DNA of 64,000 nt, from positions 88,336,097-88,400,096 of the forward strand of contig CM037590.1 of NCBI GenBank assembly GCA_021018995.1, read 5' to 3'. Source of the DNA: Chloranthus sessilifolius (lineage: Eukaryota > Streptophyta > Magnoliopsida > Chloranthales > Chloranthaceae). Each line of letters starts with the position of its first letter. Within the stretch, counting starts at the first letter, position 1. Positions 53,314 through 63,615 of this stretch are shown in pieces. The translations under genes were made by a program, and so were the position numbers. Below the pieces are notes generated by a model that worked only from the letters and a program-made list of their open reading frames with translations, had not been told where the DNA came from and did not search any database.

Positions 53314-53538
53314 AAGCGTCAATGAGTCTCGCTTTTGTCCTAAAGAACTGCAAATGACAATTCTAGGGAACAGGCAACTCTAGTGATCGATCCCATCGGT
53401 TACCCTGCGAGTAGTACCCATTTAAATCTGTAAGGGAAACAAACAAATTTTGCATTCAATTTAACCAATTCCCAACCACCCTAGCCTAGGAACTTACACA
53501 TCGACATTTACTTCGAAGTGACAGTTCACTACTTTCCC

Positions 53539-53546
53539 TATAAATC
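53539..53546 (+). promoter_or_regulatory. TATA box before F small ORF
   Basis: TATAAATC in CCCTATAAATCCATACCC, 70 bp before the ATG at 53616, is well placed for a transcript of the internal gene. Inferred from position. Confidence 0.5.
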
Positions 53547-53615
53547 CATACCCTTCAATAGACTAAAACCAATTCATAACATTTCTTCTTCCACTATCCT
53601 TAACCCTATACCCAA

Positions 53616-53834
53616 TGACGGAAGAGCATAGCCAAAATGATTTCAGTAAACAACTTGATAAAATTCTCGAAATACATCGATCTTAGCTCCTGACTGTAAA
53701 ACAGAGAGTAGAAAATCTGAAACACCAGAGATCTACTCGAGATGCTGAATCGTCCACCGAGACTACCGTTCACCCTAAACCTAACCCAAATCTGAAACCA
53801 TATACCAAGAACCCATCTTCCCCCACTTCCTAAC
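53616..53834 (+). pseudogene. Remnant of the accessory gene in F
   Basis: ATG at 53616 gives MTEEHSQNDFSKQLDKILEI, one stop at about 53685, then VKQRVENLKHQRSTRDAESS and a Pro-rich end. It sits where D and E have the accessory gene: after gag, behind a motif-tagged promoter, and before the GAGGACATTG tail block. Similarity of sequence to that family is not visible, so identity is by position only. A short coiled coil is likely. Confidence 0.4.
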
Positions 53835-55852
53835 TCGTACACCATTAGTGTGTGTCTAGATTTTTCCTAGGAATTTCTTTTTATGTAATTAGTTTTCTTT
53901 CTATGTTTCTGTAATTAGTTCATATATATGACAAGTTTTTTTTTTCACTGTTGCTACTAACATCTAACTTTTTAGCTTTATAAAACCGAAAGTATTTTTC
54001 TCTCAAGTTTGGGAGAAGATTTTTGATTATTTTTATAGATTATAAACCCGATTACTATCCTAGCAGTTAAATAAGGTAATAATTTTTCTGTGTGACCCTG
54101 TTTTATACAATGAGGACATTGTCCTATTCCAGTTTGGGGGGGATACATCGGATATGAATATAATAGTATGGTAATTTTTTTTAAATTTTTTCATAAATTT
54201 TAAAAAATAAATAATTTTTTAGTAAGAAAGTTAATCATTATATGTAAATTATGATAGAAAAATATGAAAATCCAAAATTCTTAGCAATCCATCATAGTAG
54301 TAGTTCAAAAAATTAAAATAAAAGTAGTTATAATTCAAAGTAAAGCATCTCTAGACTACTATATCCAATTAATATTTGAAACTATACAATTGATCTAAAC
54401 TGCAAATATTTTAGATTATAGTTTCAAAACTATATAACCAGTGGGCTATAGAGCCTATTTCCGAGAAAGAGAGATTGTTTTTATTCATGTTAAATTTTTC
54501 TTGAACTTCTCTATCATTTAAAATCTTATAATGTTGAACTTAGAATCAAGATATTTTGTAAATATGATGATTTATTTGTTTAAAACTGTCTATTAAATAT
54601 ATCAAAGCAATAAGACATCCATTTTAGTAAATTGTGCAAATGACCAAAGGCCATCTTTTGTTAAACCAAAGCCAAAAAGTTAAAAATCCCACAACATTTT
54701 ACACTTTGAACCCATATTAGAAGCCTAAAAATAAAATTTTTTTATACCAAAATTTTATAAACCTTTAACCATATGTACGACCCCAAACATTCTATCCTTG
54801 ATCCCTACAATTTTTGAGAGTTTAGAATGTAAAAGAAGAGAAGAAGAAGGAGTCAAAGGAGTATATGCTTAACAAATTAAAGATCTGCTGAAAAGGGTAC
54901 AACTGAAAAAGAAATACAATTGTAGGAAAATATGGAAAAAGAAAATAAATAGAAGAAATCATTAAAAAATGATTCCAAGAAAAGAAAATGGGATTTATAT
55001 TAGAAAAGAAATGGGAAGAAGATATAAAAAATAAGGATACATACTGAAGCTGCAAATATAGAAGAAGAAGATAAGGAAGAGCTAAATTCTTCGAAATAAT
55101 TTTGTATCCTCTTTACCATTTTCTTTGAAACCTTTTGACAACCCAAAGCCCCATTACAAGCCGAAGGAAAGCCCTTTGTGATTTATGATTTGCAAGAATA
55201 TGAGCCTAGTAGAGATATATAAAATAGATACTATGAATAAATGGAAAAGTTATATAAACAAAACTGATTATCCTTTCCATGAGATTTATCTTCTTAGTTA
55301 ATTGTCCTATGAAAAATTTATATATATATAAAATATTGTGAGAACCCATAAGTTCGATTATTTTTTAGAGTATGCCAATAAGTGAGAGTTTGGATGAAAA
55401 TATTTTCTAAAAACTGCAGTTTAGAAAAAAATCTATGATGAATAAACTTTTCACTGATATGCACAGACTCCACGCTATACTGAATTGAAATTGTTGAGTT
55501 CTAATAAAGGATGATTATGATGATGGGAAGTTACGGATAAAAAGATTTGAATATTTTTGAAAAATAATAATGAACATGTAATGATTGACTGAGTAATTAG
55601 TATATAAAAATTAGTTTATATTTTAAATTTTTTGTTTTGAAAAATATTTTGAAGAACCCAAAAACATTTGAAGTTTGTAGGTAACTTCACTGAAAATATT
55701 CAGGAGACTACAACTCTCCACTAGGAATCACCTAGGGGTTTAAAGGCTTGTTGCATCCACTAAATTTAATCGTGCTCCCTATGAAAGTGGCATTTAAATC
55801 CATAGTTTTAGATATTTTATATTTCCTTGTTTGCTAGAGATTAGTAAAACTT
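53835..55852 (+). repeat. 3' tail of element F (non-coding)
   Basis: Contains CAATGAGGACATTGT then AGTTTGGGGGGGATA (54110-54150), AT-rich filler, and near 55680-55800 the block CACTGAAAATATTCAGGAGAC, ATCACCTAGGGGTTTAAA and GCTCCCTATGAAAGTGGC shared with D. Nothing coding seen. Confidence 0.75.
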
Positions 55853-55865
55853 AAGTTTGAGGGTG
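55853..55865 (+). other. Polypurine tract of element F
   Basis: AAGTTTGAGGGTG directly before TGATTAGTCAC. Same position and shape as the tract of D. Confidence 0.75.
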
Positions 55866-56440
55866 TGATTAGTCACATAATTTACCATTTTATTGCCCTT
55901 AACTTAGTGATGCTAGGCTTTAGTTTGCTACTAATGAGTTGCTGATGTGTAGATAGTAAAACTAAATAGTAAAAGAGAGCCTAAGTGTTAATCTTTGCTA
56001 AAATGAAGTCAAAAAGCAGTAAAAAGGCGATTGAACGTTAAAGACGAGACCATTCGCCAATAGAAGAAAACTAAGAAATCATAATTAATGATTTTGCGCT
56101 ACCACTGAAGTAAAAAGAAGAAAGAAAGAAATAAGAAATCATAATTTTACGATTCTTCAGAAGATGATTCTTCAAAAAATGACAGCAAAAAAGTAAAGAC
56201 GAAACAGAAGAAAAAGTGATCGTTCGTTATAGAAAATTGTCTAGTATGAAAGCTATGAAAAAGTAGAAAATCATGATTTACGATTTTCAAAAGAAGCGAG
56301 AAAAAGAAGAGACAATCGTAATTTACGATTATGATTATCAAAGCTTTCCCGTAGGTATCTGTTGCTGCTGATCATGTGAGTGAGAATTATCACTGCCATG
56401 TACTGAATTAGAAGATCTTTGAGATTAGAAGTTTGGTGAA
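55866..56440 (+). repeat. 3' LTR of element F, 5' part only
   Basis: Starts TGATTAGTCACATAATTTACC at 55866 and is cut at 56440 by the LTR of E. Carries the AATCGTAA/TTACGATT sites at 56076-56330. Confidence 0.75.
56076..56330 (+). promoter_or_regulatory. AATCGTAA/TTACGATT array in LTR F
   Basis: Four inverted repeats: 56076-56095, 56136-56155, 56267-56287 and 56314-56330. The last is perfect, 8-bp arms with a central T; the others show C-to-T type changes (AATCATAA). The motif recurs at 53255-53313. Confidence 0.75.
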
Positions 56441-56634
56441 TGTTAAGACCTGAAAAATACCACTTTTCACCCCTTAACATAGCCTTTGATTAGACCCTTA
56501 ACCATCTAATAAATGCTTGTTAAGTGTTTTCTGTAGGTAATAAACAGCAGGGTAATAAGGCCATGAATCCTGCTAAGGAGCCTGTTTTGGCACCAGAAGT
56601 CCCTAGAAGAATGAACCATGAATCCAGACCATAG

Positions 56635-57260
56635 AAGAGCCTCGCGCAGCTGACAAAGCTCCAGAGGATTCAGAAAAATACACTTCGCGCAGTCCTCGCG
56701 AAGTCCCAAGACTTCACAAACAAGTTCTTGTGCAGTAGAGTGACAGAAGAGCTTCAGAAGCCTTGAGTCGCGCAGCTCTCGCGAAGTTTAGAAGTTAAAG
56801 GTCGCGCAGCTCCCGTGCAGTTCAAGAAGACTCCTCTCACCCTCGCGCGGTTCGCTCAAAACAACAGAGGAGAGAGAGCTTTAGAATCCTGCCTCACACA
56901 GCTATCGCGCAGTAGCCGCGAGATGTAAATATAAAGAGAACCTGTCACGCAGTTCAGAAAAGCCTTAATGCCTCATGAGGATCCTCGCGAAGATCCATTA
57001 AGAAGTGAACTTCTCGCACAGTTCTCGCGCTATTTAGAAAGAAAGCAGTCTCGTGAAAGCCAGAATTAGCCTCGCGAAGTGAAGTGGAAAGCTCGCGTAG
57101 TTCCTGCGCTATTCCCAATTATCAATCCAACTGCACGAAGCCCAACCCAGCGAGAGCTTAACTGTCTACCTCGCGACTGCTCAAAGCATCAAGAAGCTGC
57201 AACCATGCGACGTCTAAAGCTTTAATATTAAACTCAACCACGTGAAGACTAGAGCTACCA
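56635..57260 (+). promoter_or_regulatory. CTCGCG-type array in LTR E
   Basis: Well-preserved sites: TCGCG starts at 56642, 56685, 56696, 56768, 56779, 56802 and 56843 (intervals 43, 11, 72, 11, 23 and 41 bp) and more up to about 57180. Typical forms are CTCGCGCAG, CTCGCGAAG and TCGCGCAGCTC. Many intervals are close to whole helical turns. Same motif upstream of the E accessory gene (63124-63310). Confidence 0.65.
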
Positions 57261-57688
57261 CGTGACAAGTCTGGGAATCAACTGCAACCTGGTGAAGCTC
57301 TGAACTCCAACTTCCATCATTATGCAAAGGACTTTCTAGGGATTTACAAGGATTAGGGTACGCACTCCCACGCTCAAATCTCTATGCCCGTGCCCTGAGG
57401 CATTTGTTGACAAGTGAAAAATATCATTTTTCACCCCTAAACTTAAGTCTTGATAGACCTTTGAGAGAACTAAATAAGTGTTTTAAGTGCCTATGTTGCA
57501 GCTAACAATAAAGACAGGCTTAACCATAAAAGTAGCTTAAAAGTGCCAAAAAGATGACAATCCATGTCAATCCAAAGGAAGGAAGTGAAGAAACAACCTA
57601 ATCAGCTGTTGCAAGGTCTAAATGGAAGAGGTAAAGACCTGTAAGAGAAGCAGGGAACAATTCGAATAGAGAAATGCACTACAGAGTT

Positions 57689-57906
57689 CTTTTCGCAAAG
57701 AACCTGCACTTTTCGTAAAGAACCTGGAACTTTGCGAAAAGGACTAAAACTCCAGGCGTAGTTTTTGAAGAGCATCTGAACAATTCGAAGAGAAGATTGA
57801 ACTTTGCGAAAAGGAGAAAACACAATTCGAAGAGAGATTGAACATTGCAAAAAGAGCTTTAGAAGTCACAGCACTTTGCGAAAAGGCCCCTAAGCTCTGC
57901 GAAAAG
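57689..57906 (+). promoter_or_regulatory. CTTTTCGCAAAG array in solo LTR
   Basis: Six sites, either CTTTTCGCAAAG or its complement CTTTGCGAAAAG with single changes, start at 57689, 57709, 57730, 57802, 57874 and 57895. Intervals are 20, 21, 72, 72 and 21 bp. The first is identical to 3729-3740. The array ends about 355 bp before the TATA box. Confidence 0.75.
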
Positions 57907-58262
57907 GTATTCTGGAGATTCACAGCTTTAACAAGGGCAATTCAGTAATCTATTGCACACGTCCCAATGCATTTTAAAACCTAGGGACATTCCAGAGGAT
58001 TCTAAGCTAGAAGCGAAGGAATATTCCACCCCACGTGAGCACCTAGAGAGGGAATAACTTGGCGGGAACTTCTAGAAACTCTAACAAACTTTCAAAATAC
58101 ATAACAGAGTTGATGCCTTTTTCACCTGATTGACTGAACCAAATCGAGGAATTCTGATTGGCCAGAACAGATCTGGATCCCCGTGCTCGACTACCATTGG
58201 TCAATACAGATCTGAGAGCCTCTGATTGGGTGATACACATCTGAGCTGGACCTGGGGAAAGC

Positions 58263-58270
58263 TATAAATA
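58263..58270 (+). promoter_or_regulatory. TATA box of solo LTR
   Basis: TATAAATA in GCTATAAATAGACGAAGC, plant LTR promoter position, downstream of the site array. Confidence 0.7.
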
Positions 58271-59339
58271 GACGAAGCATTTGCCCAATTGGGGCATCCA
58301 GATTTTGAGTTTCATTTCTAATCCCCCATTTCCCAGCCAGACAGCTTGTCTGCAACCCTTGTAATAGCCTACTTAGTACTTGCATTTAAGAGCTGTGAGA
58401 TATTGCTGTAACTCAAAGGAGAGTTTGCATCCAAGACTGCAAATCCGAGAGCTGTTAAGTCGTGCTCTGTAAATTGTAAGGATGAATTTTAAAAGGTTGC
58501 TGTAAACTATGCATTCTCCATTGGACTCATGTCAAGGGTTCCCTTTGACCTCCTCAGTACATTAGACTCCTTTAGATTCATTGTTTTGCATGCAATTTCC
58601 CTTGATTCAGTAATCCTGTGAGAAGTAGTGTTTGTAACCTAGTCTCTTACAGCATTTGTAGTGATGTTTCTTGTTCTGAATTGAGGATTTGGATTAAAGA
58701 CTATTGGATGGTTTGTGGCCATTAAAGTGGACAGACCATAGCCATAAGCGTAAGCCTAATCCTTGAATTAGATTTATCTCTCTTACATCTGTGCTTGTAG
58801 CCAGATGAAGATTGGATCACCTCTTTTGAGCTGCAGTTATTCTCATTAGATTTCAAAGGTCAAATAAGATTTAGATATTACTTCTCCATCTTTGTTTCAA
58901 TCATTCCCCCAACTCGGATCTGGATCATTTAGTTTAAATTTTCCTTTGTTCTTAGTTAGTTAAACGTGACAAATTCAAGCCTCTCATCTTATCAGTTTTC
59001 TAGTTAGGATAAGAAGCCAGATCTGGTAGCTCAGATCTGGAGGTTTATCTTACATTTTAGACAAATTCTCTGTGGACGATCTTTCACTCACTTACTTTTA
59101 AAACTTGCTACAATTGGCCCTGATCTTGCAGGCTAATTCGCTTCTAACTGTGCTGATATTTCTTCATTTTTTTTATATAGTCTAGAGCCACTGTAATTTA
59201 GCAACTATAAATCTGTTTTCAAAACACCCACAAATCAAGCACAGTAAGAATCAACAATAGCATTCAAGGATCATTATTCAGCCACGTGGCATCGTTAAAA
59301 TTAGGGTTTATTAACTCGAATGTGCTGCCACACCACTGC

Positions 59340-59347
59340 TATATAAA
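59340..59347 (+). promoter_or_regulatory. TATA box of LTR E
   Basis: TATATAAA in GCTATATAAACCTAAGCC, after the solo LTR. In the undisturbed LTR the CTCGCG array would end about 200-300 bp upstream. Confidence 0.65.
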
Positions 59348-60848
59348 CCTAAGCCTGGTTTAGGTTTAGGGGGATCTGAAGGGAGACCTGGAGTTAGAAT
59401 TTAGAAGAGGAACTCCTATCTCAGATTTTGTAATTTTCTTTTCCGTTCTTGTTCTTCCTCTAACTGTAAGTAGTTTTCTTTTTCTTCTTTTTCTTCTCTC
59501 CATGGCTTAGCACTTGCTAGCCATGCCTTTGTATGTCTATTGAGGTTGGATTAATGGAGTTTTTGTAATAGGATTTGTACTCTTATGGGATTTGTGTATT
59601 TGTGAGCTGTTCTGTGTAAAGCTGCTGCCTTGTGATCCGCCATTGCTTTGGCGGTGTTTCAAAGCAATAGAGGACTGATTCTAAGGATCCACTCAGATTC
59701 AAGTGACCTGTGCGTCTGGGCTATCACGGTCCTATACAGCCTTAGCCCCACCACAGGACCCACTAGATATGAAATTCTCATGGGAGCCTGAGCTGGTAGC
59801 CTTGTGACCATGGTGGTAGCAGCAATTAACTTGTTTTGTCTTAGGCTCCGTGAGGAGGATAGCCTCTGGGATAGTTTGTGACCATTTAAGTGGATAGGCT
59901 ATAGCCTTAGGGTGAATCCAATCCGTCGATCCAAGATGGATCCTTCTTCCCCGAGTCTGAGCTGTTAAGACTGGTAAGAGATTGTGTAGAGGCAGACTCC
60001 CCATATATTTGTATAGACCCACCATCAGATGTTAGATCTGATCTGGTTATGGAGATTGTAGGCTTGTGACTGGACCATTGTAGCCCCACTCAAGAAATGG
60101 ACAGCTAGATCTAAGGTGGTACTCAATCTCTTGCTGGTTCTATGAGTCTGGGCTATCATGGTCCTATACAGTCTTAGCCCCACACATAGGGCTTTAGAGG
60201 TTGAGGTTCCCTATGGATTCCCTGAGCTTGTAGCCTGGATGAAGTAGTGCCTACAATGATTAATTTGTTTTGACCCATCTCTGGACTATGGTTCCCCTAT
60301 GGGATAGTTTGTGACCATTTAAGTGGACAGGTTATAACCTTAAGGGATTGGATCATGGCACAGGGATGAGTTGAATTCCTCCTCCTCTTTGGTGATAATG
60401 TAGCCATTGGACATGATTTCCATAACATCAGATCTGAATCTGAGTTACAAAACTCCTCTGATCTAGACTCAATAACCTACTTCTCACCCTTTTATATTTA
60501 TTTTCCACAATCCATCCATCTTCTCAACCGTTTCTATAGTTAATTCATTAGGCTATCTTAGAATACTTAGAATAAGTGACCTTAAACTCCCCTCCTTTTA
60601 GGACTGCCAGATCTGTAGTCAGATCTGGAGGGACTACTAGAGATGGCTCCTTTGGAGCTGTAGATCACCTTTCCCTGTGGGACAAACTCTTACTTATCAA
60701 AACTTTGTACAAATGGACCCTGTATCTTGCAGGTCTAGGATTTCTCAGTTGTGCTGATTCCATCCCCTATTTTACTCTTTCTTTGATTTTAAATTGTTTT
60801 TACCACCAATAAATAAAACAAGCACACTGAGATGTCGCAACAAGTTTT

Positions 60849-60866
60849 TGAAGTCGTTGCCGGGGA
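60849..60866 (+). other. Primer-binding site of element E
   Basis: TGAAGTCGTTGCCGGGGA, 15/18 match to the tRNA-Asp-type PBS seen in D (changes at positions 3, 4 and 6). Six bases after the LTR end. Confidence 0.8.
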
Positions 60867-61198
60867 GAGATGATCTATTAGTAGACCCTTAGTTTTTGTA
60901 TTTTTAGTATTCTTTGTAAATGTGAATAATTGATACTGCTGATATAATTTTGAATCTTTCTTGCAGATCTAGACAACAATAGAGAAGGACATTGGACTGC
61001 ATTTGGAGATTAGCTACCTCTGTTTGCAATTCTCTAACCTTTAACACTCAGTCTAGTTTCTTTGAAAATTACATAGCAGTTGTTTAATATAGTTGTAAAT
61101 GTATGTCTTCTTAAATTAGTTGTAAATTTGTTAAAAAAATTCTTTGAATCAAGTGTAATGTGCATGCAAGGAGTTGTCACAGCTAGTGGTGTGTTTGC

Positions 61199-62738
61199 AT
61201 GCTAGGTAGGAGATCTCTTAGTCCTACTTTAGAGTTGTTCAACCCTGAGCTAGAAAGGGGTACAAGACTAGGAAGGAACAGACACACCACAGTACTGCCC
61301 CCAACTGAATCTGAGATAGTATTCATGGGTGAAGAACAACCCAGAACTCTCAAGGAGTTGAATGCTTCGGATGACTATAACTCTCCATTTAGCATTCAAT
61401 TCCCTAATGTTCAAGGGAATTATGAGATTAAAATTTCAATCATCCAGATGCAGCCCTCTTTCCATGGGCTCAGCAAGGAGGACCCTTGTAAGCATATTGA
61501 CCAATTTTTGGCCTTGTGCACCACTTTCAATATCGCTGGTTTGGGACCTGAGCCTACTAGGCTCAGGCTCTTTCCCTTCTCTCTGAAGGATAGGGCTAGT
61601 ACCTGGTTGGCTACTCTTCCCAACAATGGCATCACTACATGGAAAGACCTACCGACCAAGTTCCCGACAAAGTTTTTCCTTGAGACCAAAACTAGCCAGT
61701 TGAGGAAGGAGATTCTTGCTTTTGCCCAATCCCCAACTGAGGACTTTAATCAAGCCTGGGATAGGTTTAAGGAAATGCTCAAACAATGCCCCCACCACAA
61801 GATCCCAGACTGGCAGCTTGTACAAAGCTTCTACAATGGGATTGATGAGAAATATAGAGATATGGTTGATGCCTCTTGTGGTGGAACCTACATGCACTAG
61901 ACCGCTGATGAGGCATGGGAATTGTTTGAGGTAATTAGTGAAAATGCTTTTCGAAAACCATCCCTGGCAAGAACTAGTCAGGAGTCTAAGTCAAAAGTGG
62001 GGCCTGCTGCTTTGTCAAGAGGAAAAGTTTATGAGGTGTCTGGGAATAATGACCTGCAGCTGTAGATGGCTAACCTCTCAGGGAAGTTTGACAAATTACT
62101 GACTGTGATGCAACCCAGAAGGGCTGCTCAAGTGGTGGAGGCATGTCTGATATGTCACCCACGACACAAGAGAGGAATGTCCATCCAGAGGGCGATCTGA
62201 ATTAGTTTTGGAACATGCTGCTGCTGCGCAATCTTATGGCCAGCAACAATCTGGTGGCTATAACAGACAACCATATGGATACCAACACCAAAATGCTGGT
62301 TTCCAATGGAGAGACCACCCAAATCTGAGGTGGAGGCAAGACAACTATATGCAGCCCCAGCAGATGTTGGCCTTACCTCAAAGGCCATAGCAACAATTCA
62401 ATCAAGGATATACCCCTAGGTCCAATTTCCAGCACCAGCAGCAGCCCCATCAGCAACAAAATCAGTTGATCTTACCCCAACCTCAGCCAAGAAATGATTC
62501 CTTCGAGGCCCAGGTCTTGACTTCATTGCAAAACCTAGGGTCCTTGGGTCAGACTGTGAATTCTCATGGTCAGAGCATAAAGAAGTTGGAAGAGCAACTA
62601 GGCCAACTATTGAATGCCTTAGCTAAAAGAGAAGAGGGGAGGTTACCCAGCCAGCCAGTGGTAAATCCCAAGGGCCAATTTTTGATTGGTGAAGGATCCT
62701 CAAACCCTGAGGAGCAGGGGGATCTTTCATTAAATTGA
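61199..62738 (+). pseudogene. Athila-like gag of element E
   Basis: ATG at 61199 (MLGRRSLSPTLELFNPELER). Capsid part: YNSPFSIQFPNVQGNYEI, PSFHGLSKEDPCKHIDQFLA, LFPFSLKDRASTWLATLP, FNQAWDRFKEMLKQCPHHKI, YRDMVDASCGGTYMH, then TAG at 61898-61900. Downstream frames keep ANLSGKFDKLLTVMQPR, a decayed zinc knuckle ACLICHPRH, a Gln-rich stretch (QHQQQPHQQQNQ) and NSHGQSIKKLEEQLGQ...REEGRLPSQPVVNPKG, ending at TGA 62738. In autonomous relatives protease follows this point; here it does not. Confidence 0.88.
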
Positions 62739-63115
62739 TTCACAAATCTGTGCATGGTGTATGTTATGTATTTTAGTATGATTTGTTCTTTTTACTATTT
62801 TTAGGAATTTTTAGCGATCTTGTCAGAGTTTGAATGTATATGACCTGAACAATTCATCAGCCTGCTTTACTTCTAGTCCCCTTTGAATTGATGCTTGTGA
62901 AAGAATGAATGATGATTAGATTGTGTGATAATAAGAATGTTTTGGATATGAGGTTTTAATTAAATGCTTTTTGAGCAATTGCATGATTAATTGTTGGGAA
63001 AGCATGGAGAATCCTGTTGTGAATGAATAAGGGTATCCCTGGATGAAAGCATGTGAGAGAATCCACCCACAATGCAAAGGTTAAAGGCTAACTTGTGGGT
63101 GTGTGCATTTTTTAA
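62739..63115 (+). other. Gag-accessory interval of element E
   Basis: About 380 bp of non-coding sequence. No protease, RT or integrase trace, as in D. Confidence 0.7.
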
Positions 63116-63123
63116 CTTTGTTT

Positions 63124-63325
63124 AAGTCGTCGCGCGGTTCTGAAGATGTGGCTTGGCTCCCTCTCGCGCAGATCATAAGGAACTGCTATGCTCTCGCGCG
63201 GTTCAAACGCTGTTGTGTGCATTTCTCGCGCAGTTTAGATGAACATCCAACCTCGCGACCCACTCACTTCTATCCAGCGAGCAGAGCATTTCAAAGCGCG
63301 CCATGCCTCGTGATTTATATAATCC
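63124..63325 (+). promoter_or_regulatory. Motif-tagged promoter of the E accessory gene
   Basis: TCGCGCGGTTC (63130), CTCTCGCGCAG (63163), CTCTCGCGCGGTTC (63191), TCTCGCGCAGTTT (63223) and CCTCGCGACC (63253), then TTTATATAATCC at 63314-63325. The sites are those of LTR E. A CT-rich leader and the ATG at 63616 follow. Confidence 0.7.
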
Positions 63326-63615
63326 AACCCCGCATTGCTTTCCTTTTATGTTTTCTCTTTCTTCTCCTACCAGGCGAAACCCTAGCTCTGACTCCCATTA
63401 ATCTCTCTCCTCCAGCATCCAATTTACAATCCATCATTCACCTTCTCATTCTGGGGATTTGTTCCTAAAGCCTCTTCCACCAGTTGCCCCCTGCTGAGAG
63501 CTCTCACGATCTTTTGCGCATCAGATTGAACGGAACCCTAACTTTTAGGGTAAGCCTCAGCTCTCAACTTTTACTTTTCATTTTTCCAACTACACACTCT
63601 CAGCGGAGAAGTTCC

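Larger units (their letters stand above)
57405..59256 (+). repeat. Solo LTR inside LTR E
   Basis: Begins TGTTGACAAGTGAAAAATATC and ends AGAATCAACA (TGTTGA/TCAACA termini). GCATT occurs at 57400-57404 and at 59260-59264, consistent with a 5-bp target duplication although three bases (ATA) lie between the LTR end and the second copy. Homology of LTR E resumes afterwards. TATAAATA at 58263-58270. It contains the CTTTTCGCAAAG array and is probably the LTR of the family that gave the inverted duplication at 1-8136. Confidence 0.8.
56441..60842 (+). repeat. 5' LTR of element E, split by a solo LTR
   Basis: Starts TGTTAAGACCTGAAAAATACC at 56441 and ends GTCGCAACA at 60842, followed by the PBS. Without the insert (57405-59264) it is about 2.54 kb, like LTR D (2.55 kb), and the start and the region around GAGGCA.T...TAGGGTTT match D. 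TATA box TATATAAA at 59340-59347. The part 59500-60500 is CT-rich leader then repeats of TAGCC...CACCACAGG-like segments without a gene. Confidence 0.85.

Noticed and set aside
54822..55055. Phe/Ser-rich minus-strand frame in the F tail
   Set aside because: Low-complexity A/G-rich DNA read in reverse; no start context, domain or conservation with D or the other tails.
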